Below, in pieces: positions 25,827 through 34,803 of a stretch of 50,732 nucleotides of DNA (position 1 is the first letter of the stretch; every line of letters begins with the position of its first letter). The notes under the pieces are model-generated. The model made no database searches and was not told the DNA's origin. It was given only the letters and a program-made list of their open reading frames with translations. The stretch covers positions 1 to 50,732 of the forward strand of contig SUVN01000017.1 of NCBI GenBank assembly GCA_015061985.1. The letters are read 5' to 3'. The translations under genes and the position numbers were made by a program. This DNA comes from Akkermansiaceae bacterium. GTDB lineage: Bacteria; Verrucomicrobiota; Verrucomicrobiia; Verrucomicrobiales; Akkermansiaceae.

Positions 25827-26454
25827 AGATCCAACTTTAAATCCTTTTAACTGGAAAATTGTTCCTCTTTCATCCATCATAAGAGGTAACGCAAGCAACG
25901 GATATTTTGCCAAAAGAGAAGAATACTGTCAATTGGGAAACGTACAAGTCCTTGGAGTAGCAAATGTTGTAAATAGAATGTACTCGAGCACATATAATCT
26001 TCCTAGAGCAAAAGCAACAGATAAGGATATTAAAAAGTATCACATTAAATACGGGGATATGCTTTTCTGTCGCTCTTCACTAGTAGCTGAAGGGATAGGT
26101 AAAGCTTCTATCGTTCCTCCAAACATTCCCAAAAACACCTTATTTGAATGTCATGTAATTCGCATTTCGCTGGATTTGTCTCAATGTGTTCCCGAATATA
26201 TACAAGTTCTATCAACTGATTTTTACTTTAGGAAGCAAGTAATTGCACAGTCCAAAACCGCAACTATGACTACAATCAGTCAAGATGCTATATTAAAATG
26301 TTGTGTTCCATTGCCTCCTCTAGAATTACAAAAAGAGTTTTTGACTTTCACTCATCGCATCGACAAATTACGCTTTATCGTTGAAGATAATCTTTCATTT
26401 CCTTCTCTAGTCGGGGCGTTCTGCATCGTGGAGGTGGGGGATAAAAACGAGTGA
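25330..26454 (+). CDS. hsdS: Second specificity subunit (allele 2), altered C-terminus
   Basis: A 374-residue protein, identical to the first hsdS through about residue 165 (first recognition domain and central spacer). It then has a different second recognition domain (about 170-345, beginning NPFNWKIVPLSSIIRGN). The final helix starts normally (THRIDKLRFIVEDNL) but the SLDETQKLFDSLMQEYFD ending of allele 1 is replaced by an unrelated tail, as if the 3' end had been lost at the island border. It may be a donor cassette or a working alternative subunit. A weak hairpin lies around its stop at 26449-26470. Confidence 0.85.
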   Translation: MKVKLGDITKIKTGKLDANAASDDGEYPFFTCSRDPLKISSYSYDCECVLVAGNGDLNVKYYNGKFDAYQRTYIIEAKLPDVLYMPYLYFFMEKYVVELRKLAIGGVIKYIKLGNLTDALIELPSYEQQRTLVERLRKVKCSIDKRNEQLAKLDELVKCRFVEMFGDPTLNPFNWKIVPLSSIIRGNASNGYFAKREEYCQLGNVQVLGVANVVNRMYSSTYNLPRAKATDKDIKKYHIKYGDMLFCRSSLVAEGIGKASIVPPNIPKNTLFECHVIRISLDLSQCVPEYIQVLSTDFYFRKQVIAQSKTATMTTISQDAILKCCVPLPPLELQKEFLTFTHRIDKLRFIVEDNLSFPSLVGAFCIVEVGDKNE

Positions 26455-26569
26455 GTCTATGACGCACTCATTATCAACACTCATTTGCAAAATTCGGACG
26501 AACTTGGGGCGTTTTGATCACATTTTGGGGACTTGAGGGGGTGAAAATCGGGAAAAATGGCGTGCAGAT

Positions 26570-26609
26570 TCCCGAAAATCGGGAGTCCTGAGTTCCCGAA
26601 TTTCGGGAA
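26570..26609. repeat. Two CCCGA palindromes at the island / uvrB border
   Basis: TCCCGA-aaa-TCGGGA (26570-26584) and TTCCCGAA-t-TTCGGGAA (26593-26609). A further TCGGGA copy lies near 26548. They follow the uvrB stop on the minus strand and could act as its terminator, though no U-tract follows. The interval 26455-26665 has no gene. Confidence 0.45.
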
Positions 26610-26665
26610 TAGCGCTGCCGGGGGGCGAATTTTTGCGCCGAGGGGAGCAGGGGGGCAGCCCCGCC

Positions 26666-28849
26666 TCATTCGCCGCGCAGGGCTTTGATTTTGTCGCGGA
26701 GGACGGCGGCGACTTCGAAATCGAGGCGGGCGGCGGCTTCTTTCATCTCTTTTTCCAGACGCTTGATGAGGGCGGCGGTGTCTTCCTCGCCTTCGGCGGC
26801 GTGGAGGGCGGTTTCGGTGAAGTCGTCGTAGTCGTCTGCGTCGTCCGGGGTGTAGAGGCGGAGGGTGGATTGGTCTGCGCGGGCGACGGTGTGGGGGGTG
26901 ATGCCGTGGGCTTCGTTGTAGGCCTGCTGGATGGCTCGGCGGCGGTCGGATTCCTCCACCAGACGGCGGATGGAGTCGGTGATGACATCGCAGAAGAGGA
27001 CGCATTCGCCGTGGACGTGGCGGGCGGCGCGGCCTGCGGTCTGGACGAGGCTGGTTTCGTTGCGCAGGAAGCCTTCCTTATCCGCATCCAGGATGCAGAC
27101 GAGGGAGACTTCCGGCAGGTCGAGCCCTTCGCGCAGGAGGTTGATTCCCACCAGAATATCGACTTTGCCGGAGCGGAGTTTGCGGAGGATTTCCACGCGC
27201 TCGATGGCATCCACATCTGCATGGATGTATTCGACGTTCAGCCCGATGTTGCGGAGGTAGTCGGTGAGGTCTTCTGCGGTGCGTTTGGTGAGGGTGGTGA
27301 CGAGGACGCGCTCGCGGACGGAGACGCGTTGGTGGCAGAGCTCGATGGTTTTGTCTATCTGCCCCTCCAGCGGGAGGAGGGTGATTTTCGGCTCCAGCAG
27401 TCCGGTGGGGCGGATGAGTTGCTCCACGATGAGGGGCTGGCCGAGCCCGCGCGGGTTGAAGCTCTCTACCGGGGCGGAGGAGGGGTGCGGCGGCACGCGC
27501 AGCTCTGCGATGTTGTGGAAGAAGACGCCGCTGAAGTCATCCGGCGCGGTGGTGATGGCCTGGCTGGCTTTGCGGCTGCGGGCGTGGGTGTTGCCGCGTT
27601 TGGCTTTGAGGATGGGGATGTAGGATTTGTTGCCTGGCACGCAGTTCACGTATTCGAAGGGGCCGGGGGTGGCGCTCAGGTAGAGCAGCTGGCTCTGGCA
27701 GTTCATGAACTCGTCGAAGCGCAGCGGGCGGTTGTCCAGCGCGGAGGGCAGGCGGAAGCCGTGGTCGATGAGCACTTGCTTGCGGGAGCGGTCGCCCTCG
27801 TACATGCCGCCAATCTGGGGGACGGTGGCGTGCGACTCATCGATGATGGTGAGGTGGTCGAGGGGGAAATAGTCCTGAAGGGTGGAGGGGGTGGAGCCCG
27901 GAGCACGCCCGGCGAGGTGGCGGGAGTAGTTCTCGATACCTTTGCAGAAGCCGATTTCGTTGATGAGTTCCAGGTCGTAGTCCGTGCGCATCTTGAGCCG
28001 CTGGGCTTCGATGAGTTTGTTCTGCTTTTCGAACCACTCCACGCGCTCTTTCAGCTCTGCGCGGATGGAGGCGATGGCGGGCAGGCGTTTTTCCGGCGAG
28101 GAGACGTACTGTTTCACCGGGAAGAAGAGGTAGCTGTTCAGCCGCTCGCGCACGCGCCCGGTCACGGCATCGATGAGCGATATGGCCTCAATCTCATCGC
28201 CGAAGAACTCCACGCGGATGGCCTCGCCGTCGCTTTGCGCGGGGTAGATTTCCACCACGTCGCCGCGCACGCGGAAACGGCCGCGGTCAAAGTCGTAGTC
28301 ATGCCGCTCAAAGAGCAGCTCTGCCAGGCAGGCAATCATGGCATCGCGGTCAATCTCCTGACCCACATGGATGGAGAGCGTGAGGTTGCGGTAGTCCTCC
28401 GGCGCGCCCAGACCGTAGATGCAGGAGACGCTGGCCACCACAATCACATCCCGCCGCAGGAGCAGGGAACGCATGGCGTTGAGGCAGAGTCGGTCAATCT
28501 CCTCGTTGATGGCGCTGTCCTTTTCGATGTAGGTGTCTGTGCTGGCGATGTAGGCCTCCGGCTGGTAGTAGTCGAAGTAGGAGACGAAGTATTCCACCGC
28601 GTTGTGCGGGAAGAAGCTCTTGAGCTCGGAATAGAGCTGGGCTGCCAGCGTTTTGTTGTGGGAGAGCACCAGCACCGGCCTGTCCTGTGCGGCGATGATG
28701 TTCGCCATGGTGAAGGTCTTGCCGCTGCCGGTCACGCCCAGCAGGCACTGGTGACGGTTCCCCGCCTCCAGCGATTTGAGGAGTTTGCGGATGGCCTGCT
28801 CCTGATCGCCGGAGGGTTTGTAGTCCGTTACCAGTTGAAAGATGCCCAT
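26666..28849 (-). CDS. uvrB: Excinuclease ABC subunit B
   Basis: A 727-residue nucleotide-excision-repair helicase that loads at lesions with UvrA and recruits UvrC. Walker A is GVTGSGKT (about 38-45), followed by the beta-hairpin region (HNAVEYFVSYFDYYQPEAY) and motif VI (QTAGRAARHVHG). The C-terminal UVR domain (about 690-725, IKRLEKEMKEAAARLDFEVAAVLRD) binds UvrC. A long antisense frame across it is a codon-bias shadow. The gene starts 9 nt after the phosphatase gene and ends at the island border. Confidence 0.97.
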   Translation of the reverse strand: MGIFQLVTDYKPSGDQEQAIRKLLKSLEAGNRHQCLLGVTGSGKTFTMANIIAAQDRPVLVLSHNKTLAAQLYSELKSFFPHNAVEYFVSYFDYYQPEAYIASTDTYIEKDSAINEEIDRLCLNAMRSLLLRRDVIVVASVSCIYGLGAPEDYRNLTLSIHVGQEIDRDAMIACLAELLFERHDYDFDRGRFRVRGDVVEIYPAQSDGEAIRVEFFGDEIEAISLIDAVTGRVRERLNSYLFFPVKQYVSSPEKRLPAIASIRAELKERVEWFEKQNKLIEAQRLKMRTDYDLELINEIGFCKGIENYSRHLAGRAPGSTPSTLQDYFPLDHLTIIDESHATVPQIGGMYEGDRSRKQVLIDHGFRLPSALDNRPLRFDEFMNCQSQLLYLSATPGPFEYVNCVPGNKSYIPILKAKRGNTHARSRKASQAITTAPDDFSGVFFHNIAELRVPPHPSSAPVESFNPRGLGQPLIVEQLIRPTGLLEPKITLLPLEGQIDKTIELCHQRVSVRERVLVTTLTKRTAEDLTDYLRNIGLNVEYIHADVDAIERVEILRKLRSGKVDILVGINLLREGLDLPEVSLVCILDADKEGFLRNETSLVQTAGRAARHVHGECVLFCDVITDSIRRLVEESDRRRAIQQAYNEAHGITPHTVARADQSTLRLYTPDDADDYDDFTETALHAAEGEEDTAALIKRLEKEMKEAAARLDFEVAAVLRDKIKALRGE

Positions 28850-28858
28850 GGGGAGGTG

Positions 28859-29398
28859 TCAGTGGCGGTGTTGTTCGATGTCCTGCACCAGCGCCGCAGT
28901 GGCGTGCTCCAGCAGCTGCACCACGTGGTCAAAGCCGGCCTCGCCGCCGTAATACGGGTCGGGCACCTCGCGGTCGGCGGCATCGGCGGGGAACCAGCGG
29001 CTCATGGGGATGACTTTTGCTTTCTGCTCTGCGGTGCGGGCCAGGTGGAGGATGTCCGCGCGGTTGCTTTCATCCTGCGGGATGATGAGGTCGAACTGCT
29101 CAAAATCTGCCTGGCAGAACTGGCGGGCGCGGTGGCCGCCCCAGGCATATCCGGCGCGTTGCAGCGCCGCGAGCATGCGTGAATCCGGCTTGCTGCCGAT
29201 GTGGTACGAGGCGGTGCCGCAGGAGTCTGCGGCGATGCGGCCCTGCGCCCCGGCATGCTGCACGGCGGCGTTGAACAGAATCTCCGCAGCAGGAGAGCGG
29301 CAGATATTGCCCAGACAAACGAATAAAACCCGGAAAGGCGTGCCTTTTCCGTCAGTTTCAGGTTGACCGCCGCTGCTGTTTCTGCTATTAAGATACAT
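28859..29398 (-). CDS. Low-molecular-weight protein tyrosine phosphatase
   Basis: A 179-residue phosphatase. The active-site loop CLGNICRS (C-x5-R-S, Cys near residue 29) and the general-acid loop DPYYGG are both present, so it should be active on phosphotyrosine or arginine. Starting at 29398 gives MYLNSRNSSGG; the first 20 or so residues are not conserved in the family and may be a short extension. A promoter-like pair lies 10 nt upstream. It precedes uvrB in the same direction, probably one transcript. Confidence 0.88.
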   Translation of the reverse strand: MYLNSRNSSGGQPETDGKGTPFRVLFVCLGNICRSPAAEILFNAAVQHAGAQGRIAADSCGTASYHIGSKPDSRMLAALQRAGYAWGGHRARQFCQADFEQFDLIIPQDESNRADILHLARTAEQKAKVIPMSRWFPADAADREVPDPYYGGEAGFDHVVQLLEHATAALVQDIEQHRH

Positions 29399-29408
29399 GA
29401 CGCACACC

Positions 29409-29437
29409 AGATTAGCACAGACTCATGAATATTGCAC
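29409..29437 (-). promoter_or_regulatory. Probable promoter of the phosphatase-uvrB pair
   Basis: On the minus strand GTGCAA (29432-29437), 17 bp, TAATCT (29409-29414), then the ATG after 10 nt. It overlaps the start of queE on the other strand. Confidence 0.45.
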
Positions 29438-30087
29438 GCCTGAAATCTGACCCCGAGATTTTTTACTCCCTCCAGGGCGAGGGTGCGCAGGTGGGGACTC
29501 CCGCCGTGTTTCTGCGCCTTGCCGGGTGCAACCTTTCCTGCACCTGGTGTGATACCAAGCACTCCTGGGGGGCAGGGCTGGAGCTGCCCGTGGCCGATGT
29601 GGCCCGGCGATTGCAGGAGTACACCTGCCGCCACCTGGTGATAACCGGGGGCGAGCCGCTGCTGCAGCAGGCAGAGCTGGAGCAGCTGCTGGAGCAGCTG
29701 CCGCCCGATTATGTGGTGGAGGTGGAAACCAACGGCACCGTGGAGCCCTCCCGCGCGCTGCGGCAGCGGGTGGACTGGTGGAATGTGTCGCCCAAGCTGC
29801 GCCACTCCGGCAATGATGCGGGCGCGGCGCTGTGCTTCGATGCGCTGGAGACCTTTGCGGAGATGCCCAATGTGTGGTTCAAGTTTGTGGTGCAGGGGGA
29901 GGCGGATTGGCGCGACATCGACGCGCTGGAGCTGCCGCTGCATCAAATCATGCTCATGCCCTGCGCTGCCACTCGTGCGGAGCTGGCCGCCGCCCGTCCC
30001 GCCGTGGCAGAGATGTGCCTGCAACACGGCGTCCGCCTCGGTGAGCGTCTCCACCTCGTCCTCTGGGATACCAAAAAAGGAGTCTGA
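29425..30087 (+). CDS. queE: 7-carboxy-7-deazaguanine synthase
   Basis: A 220-residue radical-SAM enzyme of queuosine biosynthesis, converting 6-carboxytetrahydropterin to 7-carboxy-7-deazaguanine. The start (SLQGEGAQVGTPAVFLRLAGCNLSCTWCDT, about residues 14-43) holds the CxxxCxxC cluster ligands and the QGEG signature. ITGGEPLLQ (about 73) and VEVETNGT follow. The enzyme supplies the precursor used by tgt at 35230, so both ends of the pathway occur in the window. Confidence 0.93.
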   Translation: MNIARLKSDPEIFYSLQGEGAQVGTPAVFLRLAGCNLSCTWCDTKHSWGAGLELPVADVARRLQEYTCRHLVITGGEPLLQQAELEQLLEQLPPDYVVEVETNGTVEPSRALRQRVDWWNVSPKLRHSGNDAGAALCFDALETFAEMPNVWFKFVVQGEADWRDIDALELPLHQIMLMPCAATRAELAAARPAVAEMCLQHGVRLGERLHLVLWDTKKGV

Positions 30088-30260
30088 GGGGGAGTTGCGA
30101 ATGACGAGTTGCGTGTGACGCATGAACAATTCGCCGTGCCGCCGCGCAGGGGAATTTCGATTACTCTGAGCCGTTGTTGGTTGCTCATCTTGCGAGCAGA
30201 GTTTTTACGCCTGCTCATCGTGAATCATCCTGAAACGGTTGAATCATATCAGCTCTCGTA

Positions 30261-30773
30261 TCATGCCTCCACGTAGCCGATGTAGGGGAGGTTGCGGTAC
30301 TTGCCGTTGTAGTCAAGCCCGTAGCCGACGAGGAAGAGATCATCGCAGTGGAGCGCGCAGAAATCTGCCTCGAACTGCACATTGCGTCGGCCGTTCTTGT
30401 TGATGGCCACGGTGGAAGCCACGGAGTCGGCACCGTTGGCATACAGCGTATCGCACACCTCCTTCATGGTGAGCCCGGTGTCCAGCACATCGTCAATCAC
30501 CAGCACGCGCTTGCCCTTGCAATCCGGCAGAGCGCCCTGCCATTTGAGCTTGCCGGTGCTGTCCATGCCCTCGTAGCTGGAGATGCGGATGGTCTGCAGC
30601 TCGAAGTTCGGGGGCAGGCAGCGCAGCAGGTCAGCGGTGTACCAGATGGCACCGTTCAGCAGGCAGAGGGCAATCACCGGCTCATCGGACCCGAATCGTT
30701 CCAAGATTTGAGCGGCTATATGTTGAATAGATTCCTGAATCTGCTCAGGCGTATAGAGAGTATGAATGTTCAT
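30261..30773 (-). CDS. hpt: Hypoxanthine phosphoribosyltransferase
   Basis: A 170-residue purine-salvage enzyme that joins hypoxanthine or guanine to PRPP. The PRPP loop VLVIDDVLDTGLT (about 98-110) is clear. The ISSYEGMDSTG segment (about 65) is the mobile loop of this family, and the C-terminal LVGYGLDYNGKYRNLPYIG is the base-binding part. The ATG at 30773 begins the conserved N-terminus; 30785 is an alternative. The interval 30088-30260 downstream contains no gene. Confidence 0.93.
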   Translation of the reverse strand: MNIHTLYTPEQIQESIQHIAAQILERFGSDEPVIALCLLNGAIWYTADLLRCLPPNFELQTIRISSYEGMDSTGKLKWQGALPDCKGKRVLVIDDVLDTGLTMKEVCDTLYANGADSVASTVAINKNGRRNVQFEADFCALHCDDLFLVGYGLDYNGKYRNLPYIGYVEA

Positions 30774-30807
30774 CGTTCTACCCACCGTGGGGGATGGAGT
30801 GCTTTTG

Positions 30808-31140
30808 TTATGTCACCAACGTGATGCGCAAAGGATATACTAAGCAGGCTGAAAGGGCAAGCCTGTATGTTATCTTGGTATAGGGTTGGCAGAAATTCGG
30901 TATCGTACCCGGAATCAGCCCCATGACCACCTGAAGCAGCTGAATCGGGCGATACCTGCCGCGTAGCAGCGTAATCTGCGCCAGCACCAGTATCACATGG
31001 ATGCAGATGAGCATTCGACCCACGGGCAGAAGCTGTAGCCCATGTCACCGGGAGTGTCGCCCGGCACAAGGTGCGCCACGAGTGCCCGGCCGGTGATGGC
31101 ATCCGTGCCCAAATCCACCAGAATGGTGAGGCAATGCTCT
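30808..31140 (-). pseudogene. Possible decayed membrane-protein gene
   Basis: On the minus strand a hydrophobic frame (about 30808-31023: MGRMLICIHVILVLAQITLL, then membrane-like segments) is preceded in another frame by a plausible fragment (LTILVDLGTDAITGRALVAHLV, about 31060-31140). This suggests one gene broken by a frameshift. No family was recognised and it could be chance. Confidence 0.25.
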
Positions 31141-31174
31141 GCAAATACGTTTGTCCTGTTTGTGAATTTTGGCC

Positions 31175-31203
31175 TTGCGAATGTGTCAATTATCTGCTAG
31201 TAT
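31175..31203 (+). promoter_or_regulatory. Promoter of the HD-domain gene, with 125-nt leader
   Basis: CCTTGCGA carries the -35 (TTGCGA, 31175-31180), then 17 bp and TAGTAT (31198-31203). The gene starts at 31328, giving one of the longest leaders in the window. No riboswitch was recognised in it. Confidence 0.6.
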
Positions 31204-31327
31204 GAACCGCAGTACAGGTGGGTTTCGTCTTCTTCGTGAAGTAGCCATTCGTCTGGGCGGTAGCTGTGTTCATGTAGAAGGGTATTCATTCAGAGTCTCA
31301 TATTATATCATTCGTTGAGAAGTTTTC

Positions 31328-32938
31328 ATGTTCAACATCTTTTCACTTTTTCGTGATGCCGGGAATGATGGGGGTGTCCGTAGTGTACGTCGCGGGTATA
31401 TCTCTGATTTGCTCCTGGTGATTTTCGGGCTGATTATTATCGGAATCATGGCGTTCTGGATGTCGGCTGATACCATGGACGGGTTGTATCGGCAGGTGCG
31501 CTTATTGATAGCTGCTGTAGCGGTAATCATTCTGGGCTTTGCTTTTCGTCTGCCGGGACAGCTCAATTTCCGCCGAATACTGCTGCTGATGGTGGCGATT
31601 ATATTACAGCTTTTTTTAACGATTGCGGTCAATTCGCTTTGTGGGAATATTCCGGGGTATAATGCGGCAGGTCAGGCGCTTTTGTGGATGCCCTATCTGC
31701 TGGCACCTACAGTACTGGGTGTGATGGTAGGTCGCCGTCTGGGAATTTACGCTGCTTTGTGCTGTACGCTGTTCGGTTATTCTGTATTTCCGGAAAATAC
31801 ACCGACTGCGGTGCTGTTTAACTACGGGGCAGTATGTTTGCTGGTGGGTGTAGTGGCGGCAATAATGAGTGGCCGCGCGCATAAAAGAGAGAAAATTCTT
31901 CAGACTGGTCTTTTGTCTGCCGGGGTGGTGATGCTTGCTGTGTTCGGTCTTGTGGGACTTCAGGATTCTTCTCTTGAGAAAGAAATGCAGCTGAGCTCTT
32001 TCCGCAATGGATTTCGATTCTCTGCATTTGTCGCTGAGGTGGGGGTGACGGTGGCGGTGAATTTTGTGCTGGCTGCATTCATTGGAGGTGTCATACCCGC
32101 GTTGGAGCGAGTTTTTAACATTTCGACTCCCATTACCTGGTTGGAATGGGCAGATATGAACCATCCCCTGCTGAAAAAACTCCAGATCGCCGCGCCCGGT
32201 ACCTTTCACCACAGTCTTGTGGTACAGCGATTGGCTGAGGCTGCTGCCGAGGCCATCGGAGCAGATGTCACACGTGCAGGTGTTTGCGGCTTGTACCACG
32301 ATATCGGTAAAATTGAGAATCCTCAATATTTTGCGGAGAATATAGTTGATCAGAGCCTCACTCCGCATGCTGATTTGACTCCGGAAGCAAGTGCACGCAT
32401 CATTACCGGTCATGTGACAGATGGGGTTGAACTGGCAGAGAAATATGGTCTGAATATCCGCATTGTTAATGTTATTCGTGAACATCACGGTGTGTCAACA
32501 GCTTATTTTTTCTACCGCAAGGCTCAGGACATGTACCAACAAGAATTGCAGAAGTTTGAGGAAGGTCTCATCGATACCTGCCCGGAGGAGGTGGATATCT
32601 CTGTGTTTACCTACAAGGGACCTATTCCTCAGACGCGTGAATCCGGCATCGTGAGTATGGCCGATGCGGTAGAAAGCGCCACTCGTTCCCTTCAGCATCC
32701 CACAGAGGAAGATATTCGTTCTATGATTGAAGGTATTTTCCGCGGGCGAATTCTGGATGGTCATTTGCAGGATTGCCAACTGACATTGGGTGATATTGCT
32801 GTGATGAAAGAAACCTTCTTCAACACCATCCGCACCATGCACCATAACCGCATCTCCTATCCCAAGCCAAAGGTGGATGCTACGCTGGCGCTTGCAGATA
32901 AACGTCAGGCAGAAAAAGAAAAAAAGAGCGAGGAATGA
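31328..32938 (+). CDS. 7TM-HD phosphodiesterase, PgpH-like, without ectodomain
   Basis: A 536-residue membrane protein. About seven to eight hydrophobic helices fill residues 25-270. An HD domain follows (about 290-450) with HHS (FHHSLVVQRLAEAA), HDIGK (about 327) and further His residues (IITGHVTDG, REHHG), the metal site of HDIG phosphodiesterases. PgpH enzymes of this class hydrolyse c-di-AMP, but they normally have a large extracellular 7TMR-HDED domain before the membrane part. It is missing here, so the input signal differs. The BASS transporter overlaps its end by 4 nt. Confidence 0.85.
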   Translation: MFNIFSLFRDAGNDGGVRSVRRGYISDLLLVIFGLIIIGIMAFWMSADTMDGLYRQVRLLIAAVAVIILGFAFRLPGQLNFRRILLLMVAIILQLFLTIAVNSLCGNIPGYNAAGQALLWMPYLLAPTVLGVMVGRRLGIYAALCCTLFGYSVFPENTPTAVLFNYGAVCLLVGVVAAIMSGRAHKREKILQTGLLSAGVVMLAVFGLVGLQDSSLEKEMQLSSFRNGFRFSAFVAEVGVTVAVNFVLAAFIGGVIPALERVFNISTPITWLEWADMNHPLLKKLQIAAPGTFHHSLVVQRLAEAAAEAIGADVTRAGVCGLYHDIGKIENPQYFAENIVDQSLTPHADLTPEASARIITGHVTDGVELAEKYGLNIRIVNVIREHHGVSTAYFFYRKAQDMYQQELQKFEEGLIDTCPEEVDISVFTYKGPIPQTRESGIVSMADAVESATRSLQHPTEEDIRSMIEGIFRGRILDGHLQDCQLTLGDIAVMKETFFNTIRTMHHNRISYPKPKVDATLALADKRQAEKEKKSEE

Positions 32939-33840
32939 AGCAGCAGTTGCGCAGCATCTGCATGATTCTGGGTTTCCTCGTGGGCTCTGTCTTTCACGAG
33001 GAACTGGGGTTTCTGACCCCCATTCTTCCGGTGGGAATTGCCATCATGCTTTCTATTACCTTCATAGGGATGGATACATCCCGACTCAAACCCCGCCGTA
33101 AGCATATCTCCGTATTGTTCTCCATCTACGCTATCGCTATGGTGAGCTGGTATGCTGTGCATCTGGCAGGATTTCCGTTGTTGGCAGAGGCTCTTTTCTT
33201 TTGTGCCGCCACTCCCATTGCCTCGGCCAGCCCCATCATTGTGAGCCTACTGAAGGGAGATGTGGAGTTCAGCACCACCGCCATGGTTCTCAGCCAGGCC
33301 GTGTTTTCCGTTCTCATGCCGCTCTTACTGCCTCTGGTGGTTCAGACGGCAGAAATCAGCTACGGTGAGCTGGCGCTGCTCTCTGCATCCCAGATTGCTA
33401 CGGTATTGGTGGCACCCGCCGTCATAGCTGTATTGCTGCGGTGGGTGTATCCGCCCTGTCGAGCATGGTCGGCGAAACTGCGCGATGTCTCGCTGGGTAT
33501 CTGGGTGTTCAATCTGGTGGTCGTGGCCGCAGCAGGTGTGGAGCGCCTGCACCGTGCTCAGACCTCACTTTGGGACATGTTGCCCATCATGCTGGCGGCA
33601 GCGCTGCTCTGTGCATTCTGTTTCTTTTTCGGCTATCGGCTCGGCGCTCCCAACCTGAAACGTGAATGTTCCCAGGCATTGGGGCAGAAGAACACCATCC
33701 TCTCCCTCTACATGGCAACTCAGAGTTACGCCGCCCCCATGGCCTATCTCGGGCCGCTTATTTATGTTTTTTGTCACAACATTGCCAACGCTGTACAGCT
33801 CTCTCTGGCCGCACGGGAGGAAAGGCAAAGTCGGAAATAG
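32935..33840 (+). CDS. BASS-family (bile acid:Na+ symporter-like) transporter
   Basis: A 301-residue membrane protein with about nine to ten helices. Two segments resemble the family's crossover helices: ATPIASASPIIVSLLKGDVEFS (about 92-113) and LGQKNTILSLYMATQSYAAP (about 250-270). BASS proteins move organic anions such as bile acids, pantoate or pyruvate with Na+. The substrate cannot be read. Its ATG overlaps the stop of the HD gene (ATGA), so the two are translated together. An unusual pairing with a cyclic-dinucleotide enzyme may hint at osmotic or solute control; that is speculation. Confidence 0.75.
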   Translation: MKQQLRSICMILGFLVGSVFHEELGFLTPILPVGIAIMLSITFIGMDTSRLKPRRKHISVLFSIYAIAMVSWYAVHLAGFPLLAEALFFCAATPIASASPIIVSLLKGDVEFSTTAMVLSQAVFSVLMPLLLPLVVQTAEISYGELALLSASQIATVLVAPAVIAVLLRWVYPPCRAWSAKLRDVSLGIWVFNLVVVAAAGVERLHRAQTSLWDMLPIMLAAALLCAFCFFFGYRLGAPNLKRECSQALGQKNTILSLYMATQSYAAPMAYLGPLIYVFCHNIANAVQLSLAAREERQSRK

Positions 33841-33906
33841 TCGCCTGTGACAGTCTGAGGTTGTTACCAAAGAGAAGTTAATACTTTCTCACAGTAAAAA
33901 GGACAT

Positions 33907-34797
33907 TTAACATTGGGAATGGAGCAGAGCAGTGCTCATAAGCCCCGTATCCGGTCGGGAACCGAACCAATGTTGGTAGGCGATGGCACCCTGCCGGAGC
34001 AGCATGCCCAGCCCGTCTGAAACGGTGCAGCCGCGTTCTGCTGCGGCGGCTTGCAGGGGGGTGGCGTGGGTCACAATGTCGTACACCAGCTGCCCGGGAT
34101 GCAGCCGGGCGGCATCCAGCGGCAGCGGGTCGCCCGCGTGCAGCCCCAGACTGGTGGCGTTCACGATGAGGTCGGCAGATTCAACCGCCGTGTGGAAATC
34201 CGGGGAATCAAAGGTGAGGGCCTGCAGCTCGCCTGCGGCCAGCGGTTGCAGCAGGGCTTGCAGCGCCTCCAGCTCCGGGCGGGGGCGGTTGACCAGCGTG
34301 AGGTGGCGGCAGCCGGACAGAGCGCATTGGCAGCAGAGGGCAGAGCCCGCCCCGCCGCATGCACCGAGGATGACCACGCGCAGCTCCCGCAGGCTGCGCC
34401 CGCACAATTCCTCAATGGCCCATTCAAATCCGGGGCCGTCTGTGTTGAAACAATGCCAGCCGTCTTCCCGGAGTACCAGAGTGTTCGCAGCACCACAGAG
34501 CGTTGAGAGCTCATCTGCCTGAACGGCGGCGGCAAAGGCTTTTTTCTTGAAGGGAACGGTGACGTTAACCCCGATGAAGCCACGCTCTGCCAGCAGTTCC
34601 AGCAGAGTCTCGAACCCACCCTCTTCCAACCCGGCCAATAAGCGTACGTAGGTGAGGGCTTTGCCGTCCGCGTCCAGCGCGGCCTGCTGCATCTGCGGGG
34701 ATTTGGAGTGGGCAATCGGGTTGCCGATGACTCCCAGCCGGATGCGGGAATCCGCAGGCAGCGCAGCAATGTCTGCGAATGTATAGACCGGGAGCAT
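33907..34797 (-). CDS. aroE: Shikimate dehydrogenase
   Basis: A 296-residue NADPH-dependent enzyme converting 3-dehydroshikimate to shikimate. Substrate-binding landmarks are GNPIAHSKSP (about 26-35), NVTVPFK with the catalytic Lys (about 80) and FNTDGPG with the catalytic Asp (about 120). The Rossmann glycine loop is GACGGAGSA (about 147), and the C-terminus has DGLGMLLRQGA. The first 16 residues precede the usual start, so a later start is possible. It lies 109 nt after yajC, separated by an imperfect inverted repeat. Confidence 0.95.
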   Translation of the reverse strand: MLPVYTFADIAALPADSRIRLGVIGNPIAHSKSPQMQQAALDADGKALTYVRLLAGLEEGGFETLLELLAERGFIGVNVTVPFKKKAFAAAVQADELSTLCGAANTLVLREDGWHCFNTDGPGFEWAIEELCGRSLRELRVVILGACGGAGSALCCQCALSGCRHLTLVNRPRPELEALQALLQPLAAGELQALTFDSPDFHTAVESADLIVNATSLGLHAGDPLPLDAARLHPGQLVYDIVTHATPLQAAAAERGCTVSDGLGMLLRQGAIAYQHWFGSRPDTGLMSTALLHSQC

Positions 34798-34803
34798 GGA
34801 AAG

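Noticed and set aside
26633..29182. 849-residue plus-strand open frame
   Set aside because: It lies antisense to uvrB, has a Gly/Val/Asp/His composition typical of a G+C-rich shadow frame, and shows no motif.
30770..31189. 139-residue minus-strand frame
   Set aside because: Its composition is not protein-like and it overlaps two better but broken frames; it is listed only as a possible decayed gene.
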